Origin: Paludibacteraceae bacterium
GTDB taxonomy: Bacteria; Bacteroidota; Bacteroidia; Bacteroidales; Paludibacteraceae
DNA length: 9,612 nt
Reading direction: 5' to 3'
Assembly (NCBI GenBank): GCA_017960065.1
Contig: JAGCZK010000165.1
Location: forward strand, 1 to 9,612
The translations under genes were made by a program, and so were the position numbers. Below, piece after piece: positions 1 through 6,097 of this stretch (position 1 is its first letter; every line of letters begins with the position of its first letter). A model generated the notes under the pieces. That model was not told the DNA's origin. It did no database searches and saw nothing but the letters and a program-made list of their open reading frames with translations.

Positions 1-1416
1 CAGGTCGAAGTCCCATACCGGGCCGGTGAAGATGGTGTCGTTGCCGCGGCGCTTGTACATATACACACTCCAGTAGGTGTCGGTATTGCCCGAAAACTCG
101 CCCACGATGAAGTGTTTGACAAACGACTTGATGTCGAACATGTCCTTGTAGTTGGGCGTGGCGGTTTTGTAGTTGTTGGCAAAGACACGGTTCTCCAACT
201 CGTTGAACTGCTGTTTTATGTAGGCCGACTGTTGCGGTACGATTTCGTCGTCTTTGGGATACTTGATGGAAACCGGCGTGTTGCGGCTGGAGTAGAACCA
301 CGATACATCGCGAAGCGCAGCCAACTCTTCGCGGTCGCTTCCGTCGCCATAGTAGTACCATTCGGCGTAGGCGTCGATTTCGAAAATGTAGCCGCCGGTA
401 AGCGGTGTCCCCGCAGTAAAGGTCGGCAGCATCTCTTCGATGTCCACGCGGTTTTTGCCACGCTCAATCTGGTCGCAGAGCTGGTAGTTGCCCTTGTATT
501 CGCCGTTCAGCATTACGTCCACCGAGCGTCCGGCGGGTACGTATTCCATGTTGAGGCAGCGGGCAACGTCAAAGGCCAATAGGTTGCGTATCAAGGTTTT
601 GTCGCCAACGTTGTTGATCAGTGTCCAACGCTTGTCCTTGGCCGGCATGTCGAGCAAGCGGGCCTTGTTGTTGAGCTTGAACTTGTAGGGTTTCTTGGCA
701 AAGTTGAAGCTGGCGTTGCCGCGTCCTTTGATTTGCAGGGTGTCGGTGTGAATCGAGGTGGAGCCGTCTTCGTTGTGCGAAATGACCGAAATCCGGCCCT
801 CGAGCCAGTCTGTTTTGTTGACTACGTCTTTGTTGTCAAAAAGGTGAATGGTTACGGTCGGCAGATTAGTCAGAGTAAACAAGTGCAAGTCATCGCCTGC
901 CGACGGATAGCCGTAAAATTCCAATTCGGCCACATTGCAACGCACGGTGTCGGCACTGCTGAGATCGGCACCGCTACCGGGATTGGTGTGGCAGAAACGC
1001 ACGTATTTGAAGCCGCGCGAGCAGTGGATGTCCATATAGGTCATCTGTCCTTCGGCCGGTTGCTCGGTGATGATGCCGAGGGGCACGGCGTCGCTGAAGT
1101 CTTCGAGGTTGGCACCCTCAAACACGCCCAAGTTCATGCGTTGGGGCCAGCCGTTGCGCGGGGCATAGCCGACACGGGTGATGACATATTGCCCGTCGAG
1201 GCCCAGACCGACCCAGCCGAATTTGCGGTAGTATGAGGCGTAGGCGGTGTTGAGGTTGCCGTCGAAGGCCCAGGCCGAAACGTCGGTCGGTTCGTTGGTG
1301 TTATAATCGACTCCGAGGGCCCCCATCGGGGTACCGCTCAGTTTGGACGAGGTTTGGGCCGCCAGCGCTTGGCCAAGCACCGAAAGCATCAAAAACAAGG
1401 CCACTTTCTTCATCAT
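1..1416 (-). CDS. Secreted CotH kinase-family protein with N-terminal discoidin-like domain (partial, C-terminus beyond left edge)
   Basis: The frame is open from an ATG at 1416 to base 1, giving 472 residues with no stop. A second ATG follows at once (MMKK), so 1413 is an equally possible start. Residues 1-20 form a signal peptide: two lysines, a hydrophobic stretch (VALFLMLSVLG), and a cleavage site near ALA-A/QT, so the protein is exported. Residues ~25-170 resemble a discoidin/F5-8C-like beta-sandwich (AWAFDGNLNTAY, ending NVAELEFYGY), often carbohydrate-binding. Residues ~185-472 match the CotH kinase family: KGRGNASF (230-237), KKPYKFKL (241-248), the DKTLIRNLLAFDVAR segment (272-286), NGEYKGNYQLCDQIERG (304-320), GGYIFEID (341-348), and VWDFDL (467-472), whose aspartates are the expected metal/catalytic residues. 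CotH proteins are atypical protein kinases in spore coats and bacterial pathogens; the substrate here is unknown. It lies 111 bp downstream of hicB with its own candidate promoter. The family is secure, the role is not. Confidence 0.93.
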   Translation of the reverse strand, partial: MMKKVALFLMLSVLGQALAAQTSSKLSGTPMGALGVDYNTNEPTDVSAWAFDGNLNTAYASYYRKFGWVGLGLDGQYVITRVGYAPRNGWPQRMNLGVFEGANLEDFSDAVPLGIITEQPAEGQMTYMDIHCSRGFKYVRFCHTNPGSGADLSSADTVRCNVAELEFYGYPSAGDDLHLFTLTNLPTVTIHLFDNKDVVNKTDWLEGRISVISHNEDGSTSIHTDTLQIKGRGNASFNFAKKPYKFKLNNKARLLDMPAKDKRWTLINNVGDKTLIRNLLAFDVARCLNMEYVPAGRSVDVMLNGEYKGNYQLCDQIERGKNRVDIEEMLPTFTAGTPLTGGYIFEIDAYAEWYYYGDGSDREELAALRDVSWFYSSRNTPVSIKYPKDDEIVPQQSAYIKQQFNELENRVFANNYKTATPNYKDMFDIKSFVKHFIVGEFSGNTDTYWSVYMYKRRGNDTIFTGPVWDFDL

Positions 1417-1440
1417 AATCAGGTTTTTCAAAGTTTCCTC

Positions 1441-1449
1441 GCAAAATTA
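1441..1449 (-). promoter_or_regulatory. Candidate -7 promoter element for the CotH-family gene
   Basis: On the minus strand this reads TAATTTTGC, a full match to the Bacteroidota -7 consensus TAnnTTTG followed by a pyrimidine. It ends 24 nt before the ATG at 1416, which would give a leader of roughly 15-20 nt. No TTTG sits about 19 nt further upstream, so the -33 half is missing or degenerate. The placement between hicB and this gene suits a separate transcription unit. Confidence 0.45.
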
Positions 1450-1527
1450 CGAAAAATACCGATACGGTGCGTGTTTGTCGCCCGAAAATGTTCGCTTTGC
1501 AAGCCGAAATTCCAATATCGGGGCCAA

Positions 1528-1923
1528 CTACACAATCGAAAGGCACTTCTTCCCAATGGAGTGGATTCCGTTGATCAAACGCTCCCGCTGTTGTTGCTTG
1601 GGTTTGCGTGTGCCGCAGGCGTATTGTGAGATTTGCGATTCGCTGATGCCGGTGACATTTGCCAGCACCGAGAACGAAATGTATTTCTTGCTCTCCTGAA
1701 GAATGGCCGACATGTCCAATACAAACGAAAAATCGGCGGTGACGACCTCACCTGTGCGTTCCTGATGCCGCTTGGCCATTTCTTTGAAAACCGCCAAGAA
1801 GTCGTTTTCAGCCTCGTCAATGCTGGCTCCTTCGCCCATAACGCCGAAAGGAAACTCGGTTTTGGTATAGACGCTGAACCATCCTTTCCCGTTACTTTCA
1901 ATGTGAGCTATGTATTTTTTCAT
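1528..1923 (-). CDS. hicB: HicB-family antitoxin with C-terminal helix-turn-helix, intact but without a functional toxin partner
   Basis: A 131-residue protein, normal length for HicB. The N-terminal half (MKKYIAHIESNGKGWFSVY, then GEGASIDEAENDFLAVFKEM at 30-49) matches the small degenerate RNase H-like fold with which HicB antitoxins mask HicA. Residues ~82-130 form a Cro/Xre-like helix-turn-helix (ISFSVLANVTGISESQISQY, then GTRKPKQQQRERLINGIHSIGKKCLSI), the DNA-binding part that represses the operon in HicB proteins of this type. The ATG lies 7 nt after the stop of the hicA remnant, so hicB was once co-translated with the toxin. It shares the perfect consensus promoter at 2059-2089. The reading frame is undamaged, so the protein is probably still made. 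It may neutralise a HicA encoded elsewhere, or act only as a local repressor; both roles are inferred. Confidence 0.88.
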   Translation of the reverse strand: MKKYIAHIESNGKGWFSVYTKTEFPFGVMGEGASIDEAENDFLAVFKEMAKRHQERTGEVVTADFSFVLDMSAILQESKKYISFSVLANVTGISESQISQYACGTRKPKQQQRERLINGIHSIGKKCLSIV

Positions 1924-1930
1924 GATTGCC

Positions 1931-2036
1931 TTATTTTATACCTGAATCCCGAATAATGTTCTTTAAAGTTTTCTCAGCCACCTCATGATTTAAGTGAAAA
2001 GTTGCGCAGACGTTTGTGAAGTTCGCTGTACTTCAT
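1931..2036 (-). pseudogene. hicA: hicA toxin remnant: head and tail kept, catalytic middle deleted, frame shifted
   Basis: From the ATG at 2036 the first frame reads MKYSELHKRLR, a typical HicA N-terminus, then NFSLKS and a stop at 1983-1985. In the next frame the sequence continues as TFHLNHEVAEKTLKNIIR and then DSGIK, ending in TAA at 1931-1933. This tail has the HicA C-terminal pattern (H-x-x-x-E-V, then K-x-T-L-x-x-I-x-x-x-x-G). HicA proteins are usually ~58-65 residues and degrade mRNA with a double-stranded-RNA-binding-like fold. Here only ~11 + ~23 residues survive, so some 20-30 residues are missing, including the conserved G-S/N-H segment with the catalytic histidine. The join lies near 2000-2006. 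The position directly before hicB and after a strong promoter is exactly where hicA belongs. Both pieces were recognised by eye from family knowledge, not by a database search. Confidence 0.85.
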
Positions 2037-2058
2037 GTGAAAGAATTAAGATTTAGTA

Positions 2059-2089
2059 CAAAGATAATGCTTTTAGATTTAATAGCAAA
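2059..2089 (-). promoter_or_regulatory. Consensus Bacteroidota promoter of the hicAB locus
   Basis: The minus strand carries TTTG at 2089-2086, a spacer of exactly 19 nt, then TATCTTTG at 2066-2059. This is a perfect match to the Bacteroidota promoter TTTG-N19-TAnnTTTG. Transcription would start about 5 nt further on, leaving a leader of roughly 15-20 nt before the hicA remnant ATG at 2036. The promoter is intact although the toxin gene is not. A short palindrome (2075-2093) overlaps the -33 element. Confidence 0.82.
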
Positions 2090-2093
2090 ATCT
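2075..2093. promoter_or_regulatory. Possible HicB operator: AGATTT-N7-AAATCT inverted repeat over the -33 box
   Basis: The minus strand reads AGATTT, 7 nt, AAATCT, a perfect 6-bp inverted repeat covering the -33 TTTG. A further TAAATCT occurs on the minus strand at 2049-2055, 26 bp downstream of the repeat's own TAAATCT and just past the -7 box. HicB proteins with a helix-turn-helix commonly repress their own promoter by binding inverted repeats, so the position fits an operator. The sequence is AT-rich, so chance is a real alternative. Confidence 0.3.
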
Positions 2094-2114
2094 CAACGGA
2101 ATTTTTAAGGGATT

Positions 2115-3401
2115 TTAGTTTAGAAGCCCGGCCAGTTGCTGGCAGAGGTGCCGGCGGCTGAAGGTTTGGATGCGCTCCTGAAGCGGGGCGGGCATTTCGT
2201 GCACCTGGTCGAGGAAGGCCCCGATGCCCGCGTGGTCGGCGTGGCGGAGCGTTTTGCCCGCCTGGCAGTCGGCGATGATGCGGGCGGTGTCGCTGTCGGG
2301 CGTTTCCGACAGGCAGAGAATCGGCCTTCCGACCGCCATGTATTCGAACACTTTGGCCTGGATGACCGCCGAGGCCGAATCGCCCTGGTGGTTGATCATG
2401 AGCAGCAGGTCGCTTTGGGCCATGCTGCGCAGGGCTTCGTCGTGCGGCAGGTAGGGGCAGAGTTCGATGCTGTCCTGCAAATCTTCGGGTATGAGGCGGC
2501 AGAGCTTGTCGGTCGATTGTCCGTAAAAGCGCAGGCAGACGGCTTTTCGCGAGGCGTAGCGGCGCAAGGCCTCGAACAATCCGTCGAGTTCGTGTTCGTT
2601 GACCAGGTTGATAACCCCAAAGTAACTGATTGTCAGTTTGTTGCTGGGTGTTGGGTGAAAATCGGCGAGTGCGCGTTCCACATCTTCCTCGTCGTAGCCG
2701 TTGGTGATGACGGTGAATTTTTCGGGGCCGATACGGTCACTTTTGGCGGCGAAGCTGCGGGCGGCCGTGTCGCAGGTCACCAGCACGCGGTCGCAGGCCT
2801 CGAGCACCTGCCGCTCGTAGCGGTGGTTGATGGCGTCGGCCAGCGCCGTCGGGTACAGGTCGCGATAAAAGAAAATATCGGTCCACGGGTCGCGGAAGTC
2901 GGCGATCCAGCGCAGGTGGGGATAGTGTTTTTTGAGTTTCAGCCCGATGAGTTGGCTCGAATGGGGCGGGCTGGTGGTAATCACGGTGTCGATGCCGTAG
3001 CGTCCAATCAGCTCGCAAGCCGCCTTGAAGGCCGGGCGGTTCCAGCCGCGGCGCGGGTCGGGCAAAAAGAAGTTGCCGCGCACAAACCGTGCCATCTTGT
3101 GCCAAAACGCATGTTTCTGCGGTTTGGGAATGCCTCCCGAGGGGACGTTCTTTTCGCCGGTCAGGCGCTTGTACAGGCCGTACAACTCGTGCGTTTCGCT
3201 GCGGCAGACGACCGCTTCGGCCGGGATTTCGCCGAGCAGGCTCTCATCGGTTTGGGCATACGAAGCCTGGGCCGGATCCACACTCAGCACGATGGGGCGG
3301 ATGCCGAAGGCGGGCAGGTACTTGACAAACTTGAGCCAGCGCTGCACGCCCGATCCGCCGGAAGGCGGGAAATAATATGTGACAATCAGGACGTTTTTCA
3401 C
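2115..3401 (-). CDS. GT4-like (GT-B fold) glycosyltransferase, last gene of the rnf operon
   Basis: A 428-residue cytosolic protein. The N-terminal Rossmann half opens with VLIVTYYFPPSGGSGVQR (4-21), with the Gly-rich acceptor-side loop of GT-B enzymes, and continues with TTSPPHSSQLIGLKLKK (142-158) and WIADFRDPWTD (165-175), typical of one Bacteroidota GT4-like group. The C-terminal half has TNGYDEED (233-240) and AKVFEYMAVGRPIL (349-362), corresponding to the nucleotide-sugar-binding region. It probably transfers a sugar from an activated donor to a lipid or polysaccharide acceptor in envelope glycan synthesis; donor and acceptor cannot be read. The start is GTG at 3401 (3401-3399), overlapping the rnfA stop as GTGA, which implies translational coupling. 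No ATG nearer than this preserves the beta-strand MKNVLIVTYYFPP. No obvious functional link to Rnf is visible. No clear terminator follows the TAA at 2115. Confidence 0.88.
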   Translation of the reverse strand: MKNVLIVTYYFPPSGGSGVQRWLKFVKYLPAFGIRPIVLSVDPAQASYAQTDESLLGEIPAEAVVCRSETHELYGLYKRLTGEKNVPSGGIPKPQKHAFWHKMARFVRGNFFLPDPRRGWNRPAFKAACELIGRYGIDTVITTSPPHSSQLIGLKLKKHYPHLRWIADFRDPWTDIFFYRDLYPTALADAINHRYERQVLEACDRVLVTCDTAARSFAAKSDRIGPEKFTVITNGYDEEDVERALADFHPTPSNKLTISYFGVINLVNEHELDGLFEALRRYASRKAVCLRFYGQSTDKLCRLIPEDLQDSIELCPYLPHDEALRSMAQSDLLLMINHQGDSASAVIQAKVFEYMAVGRPILCLSETPDSDTARIIADCQAGKTLRHADHAGIGAFLDQVHEMPAPLQERIQTFSRRHLCQQLAGLLN

Positions 3402-3970
3402 ACGATACCCGAAAATCCCATAAAGGCCATGGCCATAATGCCGGCAGTGATGAGTGCGATGGGAGTGCCCTTCATGGCCTTGGGCAAGTCGCTGAGTTCC
3501 AGTTGTTCACGGATGCCTGCAAACAAAATCAGGGCCAAGGCGAAACCGATGGCGGTGGCGAGGGCGAACACGACGCTCTCGAGCAGGTTGTAGTCTTTTT
3601 GGATGACCATGATGGCCACACCCAAAATCGTACAGTTGGTGGTAATCAGCGGCAGAAACACACCCAAGGCTCGATAGAGCGCCGGCGCGATTTTTTTTAG
3701 CACGATTTCGACCAGTTGCACCAAAAAGGCGATGACCAGGATAAAGCAGATGGTCTGCAAAAAGCCCAGCCCGAGCGGGTTGAGCACAAAATGCTGCAGC
3801 AGGTAGGTGATGAGCGTGGCCAACACCATGACAAAGGCAACCGCACCCGACATGCCGGCGGCGGTGTCCATCTTCTTCGATACGCCTAAAAACGGGCAGA
3901 TGCCCAAAAATTGCGACAATACGATATTGTTCACAAAAATGGCGGTGATGATAATCAGGATATAGTTCAT
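3398..3970 (-). CDS. rnfA: Rnf ion-translocating electron transport complex subunit A
   Basis: A 190-residue integral membrane protein with about six transmembrane segments, full length for RnfA (homologue of NqrE). The start is MNYILIIITAIFVNNIVLSQ, a family signature. Two cysteines sit in conserved half-membrane motifs, FLGICPFLG (C25) and TTNCTILG (C113); in RnfA/RnfE and their Nqr counterparts four such cysteines hold a [2Fe-2S] cluster at the subunit interface inside the membrane. It helps pass electrons across the bilayer between the cytoplasmic iron-sulphur subunits and the covalent flavins of RnfG/RnfD, coupled to Na+ or H+ movement. Its ATG overlaps the rnfE stop (ATGA, 4 nt), and its own TGA overlaps the GTG of the glycosyltransferase. 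Confidence 0.97.
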   Translation of the reverse strand: MNYILIIITAIFVNNIVLSQFLGICPFLGVSKKMDTAAGMSGAVAFVMVLATLITYLLQHFVLNPLGLGFLQTICFILVIAFLVQLVEIVLKKIAPALYRALGVFLPLITTNCTILGVAIMVIQKDYNLLESVVFALATAIGFALALILFAGIREQLELSDLPKAMKGTPIALITAGIMAMAFMGFSGIV

Positions 3971-4560
3971 TGCGCTTTTGTTTTAAGGGTGTTGGCAAGT
4001 GCGATCAAGAGGCCGAGGGCGATAAACGCGCCGGGGGCCAGGATGAAAATCAGACTGCCGTAGGTTTCGGGGAAAATGCTGTAGCCGAACAGCTGGCCGC
4101 TTCCTAACAGTTCGCGGACCGCTCCGAGCAAGGTCAGCGCCAGGCTGAAGCCCAAACCGATGCCCAGGCCGTCGAGCACCGAGTCGAACGGCGAGTTTTT
4201 GGCGGCGAAGGTTTCGGCGCGTCCCAGCACGATGCAGTTGACCACAATCAGCGGGATAAACAGCCCCAAACTTTGGTTGAGCTCGGGCAGCCAGGCCTGC
4301 ATGCACAGTTGCAAAACGGTGACGAAGCTGGCGATGATCACGATGTAGGCCGGAATGTGCACCTTATCGGGAATCAGGTTCTTCAACAGCGAAATCACCA
4401 AGTTGGAGCAAATCAGCACGAAGGCGGTGGCCAAGCCCATGCCCAAGCCGTTGATAGCCGAAGTGGTGGTGCCGAGGGTCGGGCACATGCCCAACAGCAG
4501 CACAAAGGTCGGGTTTTCGTGCAAAATGCCGTTGACGATGATGGCAAGTTTCTTATTCAT
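3967..4560 (-). CDS. rnfE: Rnf complex subunit E
   Basis: A 197-residue membrane protein with about six transmembrane helices, homologous to RnfA and NqrD. The inverted-topology cysteine motifs are LLLGMCPTLGTT (C26) and VVNCIVLGRAE (C109), which with C25 and C113 of RnfA complete the four ligands expected for the intramembrane [2Fe-2S] cluster. The start at 4560 is chosen because family similarity begins at MNKKLAIIVNGILHENPTFV and a perfect AGGAGG lies 5 nt upstream. The frame is open further upstream, to 4761, but there it only shadows the rnfG coding sequence. The ATG overlaps the end of rnfG by 8 nt (ATGAATAA). The TGA at 3967 overlaps the rnfA start. Confidence 0.97.
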   Translation of the reverse strand: MNKKLAIIVNGILHENPTFVLLLGMCPTLGTTTSAINGLGMGLATAFVLICSNLVISLLKNLIPDKVHIPAYIVIIASFVTVLQLCMQAWLPELNQSLGLFIPLIVVNCIVLGRAETFAAKNSPFDSVLDGLGIGLGFSLALTLLGAVRELLGSGQLFGYSIFPETYGSLIFILAPGAFIALGLLIALANTLKTKAQ

Positions 4561-5146
4561 GCTGGCCTCCTTTCGTTTTTGCAGTGGCGCCGGTGGCGGT
4601 GTCGGGCCGGGTATCGACGCAGGCACCGATGGCTTGGTTAATGGCAAGGATAAAGGCGCGCGACGAGATGGTGGCTGCCGTGATGGCATTGACCGTGCCG
4701 CCGTCTTTTTTGAGTTTGAGCGGGTGTCCTTCGGGCGACCATTGTGCCAGGTCTTCGACAAACCAGTCGGTCATTTTGGAACCCAATCCCGGTGTTTCCT
4801 GATGTTTGAGCACCTGATAGCCGGTGATTTTGTTGTCGCTGTTGAAGCCGACCATGACGGTGAACGGGCCGCCAAAGCCATTGACGGTCGATTCGATGGC
4901 GGTACCCACGTATTCGCCTTTTCGGGTGAAGGCTTTGTGCCGCGGCATGCCGTTGACGGTGTCGGTCTCGAGTTTCTTGTATTTGGGCAAAACGGCCTTA
5001 ACCGCCTTTTCCTGTTGCTTTTTTTCGGTTTCGGCGATGGCGTCTCCGGTCAGGTAGTAGGTGCCGCTCAGCAGCAGCCCGGCCAATAGGCAGACACCGG
5101 TCAACGAGGCCAACATGGGCCAAATGGTGGAGGGTAATTTCTTCAT
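4553..5146 (-). CDS. rnfG: Rnf complex subunit G, FMN-binding
   Basis: A 197-residue protein with one N-terminal membrane anchor (residues ~8-32: WPMLASLTGVCLLAGLLLSG) and a periplasmic FMN-binding domain. The flavinylation motif is DGGTVNAITAATISSRA, in which T159 is the expected threonine carrying FMN in phosphoester linkage. The upstream conserved motif QETPGLGSKM is at 116-125. Covalent attachment needs an ApbE flavin transferase, which is not in this window. RnfG relays electrons on the periplasmic side. The start lies 2 nt after the rnfD stop and has a GGAGG 9 nt upstream, inside the last codons of rnfD. The C-terminal tail (DTATGATAKTKGGQHE) extends beyond the usual domain, and its GG codons create the rnfE ribosome site. 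Confidence 0.96.
   Translation of the reverse strand: MKKLPSTIWPMLASLTGVCLLAGLLLSGTYYLTGDAIAETEKKQQEKAVKAVLPKYKKLETDTVNGMPRHKAFTRKGEYVGTAIESTVNGFGGPFTVMVGFNSDNKITGYQVLKHQETPGLGSKMTDWFVEDLAQWSPEGHPLKLKKDGGTVNAITAATISSRAFILAINQAIGACVDTRPDTATGATAKTKGGQHE
4566..4571 (-). promoter_or_regulatory. Strong Shine-Dalgarno site for rnfE inside rnfG
   Basis: The minus strand reads AGGAGG, then 5 nt, then the rnfE ATG at 4560. It is the full anti-SD complement and lies within the Lys-Gly-Gly codons near the end of rnfG. It decides the rnfE start over the longer upstream frame. Bacteroidota genes rarely rely on such sites, and most genes in this operon have none. Confidence 0.75.
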
Positions 5147-5148
5147 AA

Positions 5149-6090
5149 TCAGTTTCCTCCAAAGCGTTTAGGGGTTAAATGATTGAGCAAGGGCGTGACG
5201 GCGTTCATCAGCAAAATGGCGAACGACATGCCCTCCGGGTAGATGCCGAATTCGCGGATGAGCACGGTGATGATACCGATGCCGATGCCGTAGATGACTT
5301 GTCCGAGTTTGGTCATGGGCGAGGTCGCATAGTCGGTCGCCATGAACAGTGCGCCAAGCAGCAGGCCGCCGGTCAGCAGGTGGGTCAGCGGGTCGGCCCC
5401 GATGCCACAGGCATGCAAAATGCCGGTAAACAGGGCGACGGTGGCCATAATGCTCACCGGAATGTAATAGCGGATGGTGCCGGTCGCCAGCAGGAACAGC
5501 CCTCCAACCAGCAGGGCGATGGCCGAAACCTCGCCCAGCGAACCGCCGATGCGGCCGATGAGCAGGTCCATGAGGTCGGGGCTCAGCCCTTGCGAAGCCA
5601 GCTGTGCCAGCGGTGTGGCGCCCGTTTCGGCATCCATGTAGTGCGCAAAGCCTTGTCCGGCCAACGGCCACGAGGTCATCTGTGCCGGGAACGAAATCAG
5701 CAGGAACACACGGCCTACCAATGCCGGGTTGAACGGGTTGCTGCCGATGCCGCCGAAGCTCATCTTGCCGATGCCGATGGCTACCAGCGCACCGATGATG
5801 ACGATCCAGAAGGGCAGGTTGCTCGGCAGGTTGAAGGCCAACAGCAGGCCGGTGACCACGGCCGACAAATCGCCGGTCGAATTGGGCCGTTTGAGCAGAA
5901 AACGCTGAATGAGAAATTCGAACAGCACGCAGGAGGCGATCGAAATCAGGGTGACCGCGAGGGCCCCGAGCCCGAACTGCCAGATGGAGATACCCCATGC
6001 CGGCAACAGCGCCAGAATGACGTACCCCATCCGTTTGGTGACACTGTCGCCACTGTGAATGTGCGGAGCTGGTGTAATCAGTTTATTCAT
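5149..6090 (-). CDS. rnfD: Rnf complex subunit D, covalent-FMN membrane subunit
   Basis: A 313-residue polytopic membrane protein, homologous to NqrB and full length. It begins LITPAPHIHSGDSVTKRMG, the RnfD N-terminal signature. SFGGIGSNPFNPALVGRVFL (111-130) is the most conserved loop and helix. DAETGATPLAQL (153-164) contains the flavinylation site; T159 should carry FMN. GALFMATDYATSP and the helix GIGIGIITVLIREFG near the C-terminus also match the family. RnfD is the membrane core thought to form the ion path and takes part in electron transfer between RnfC and RnfG. It starts 7 nt after rnfC. Its last codons (Phe-Gly-Gly-Asn-stop) contain the ribosome site of rnfG. Confidence 0.97.
   Translation of the reverse strand: MNKLITPAPHIHSGDSVTKRMGYVILALLPAWGISIWQFGLGALAVTLISIASCVLFEFLIQRFLLKRPNSTGDLSAVVTGLLLAFNLPSNLPFWIVIIGALVAIGIGKMSFGGIGSNPFNPALVGRVFLLISFPAQMTSWPLAGQGFAHYMDAETGATPLAQLASQGLSPDLMDLLIGRIGGSLGEVSAIALLVGGLFLLATGTIRYYIPVSIMATVALFTGILHACGIGADPLTHLLTGGLLLGALFMATDYATSPMTKLGQVIYGIGIGIITVLIREFGIYPEGMSFAILLMNAVTPLLNHLTPKRFGGN
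5156..5160 (-). promoter_or_regulatory. Shine-Dalgarno site for rnfG inside rnfD
   Basis: The minus strand reads GGAGG (within GGAGGAAAC), 9 nt before the rnfG ATG at 5146. The site is formed by the two glycine codons just before the rnfD stop. Confidence 0.6.
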
Positions 6091-6097
6091 GATGCTA

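Noticed and set aside
1504..1521. Imperfect hairpin CCGA...TCGG just after hicB as a terminator
   Set aside because: The stem has a mismatch, a tight loop and no following T-tract on the minus strand.
2037..2114. Intrinsic terminator for the rnf operon after the glycosyltransferase
   Set aside because: Only short AT-rich repeats occur, and they coincide with the hic promoter. No GC stem with a U-tract is visible.
2136..3593. Plus-strand open frame of 485 codons antisense to the glycosyltransferase and rnfA
   Set aside because: The opposite strand encodes clear protein families with tight operon spacing. The plus-strand product is low-complexity Val/Gly/Ala-rich and resembles no family, as expected from GC-rich codon bias read backwards.
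4577..4610. Second TGAT-type flavinylation motif near the RnfG C-terminus (residues 185-188)
   Set aside because: It lies in a disordered Thr/Ala-rich tail outside the FMN-binding fold. The canonical site is T159, so this is probably chance.
3967..4761. Longer rnfE start at 4761
   Set aside because: The added 67 residues overlap rnfG out of frame and have no family similarity. The ATG at 4560 has AGGAGG 5 nt upstream and starts exactly where RnfE similarity starts.
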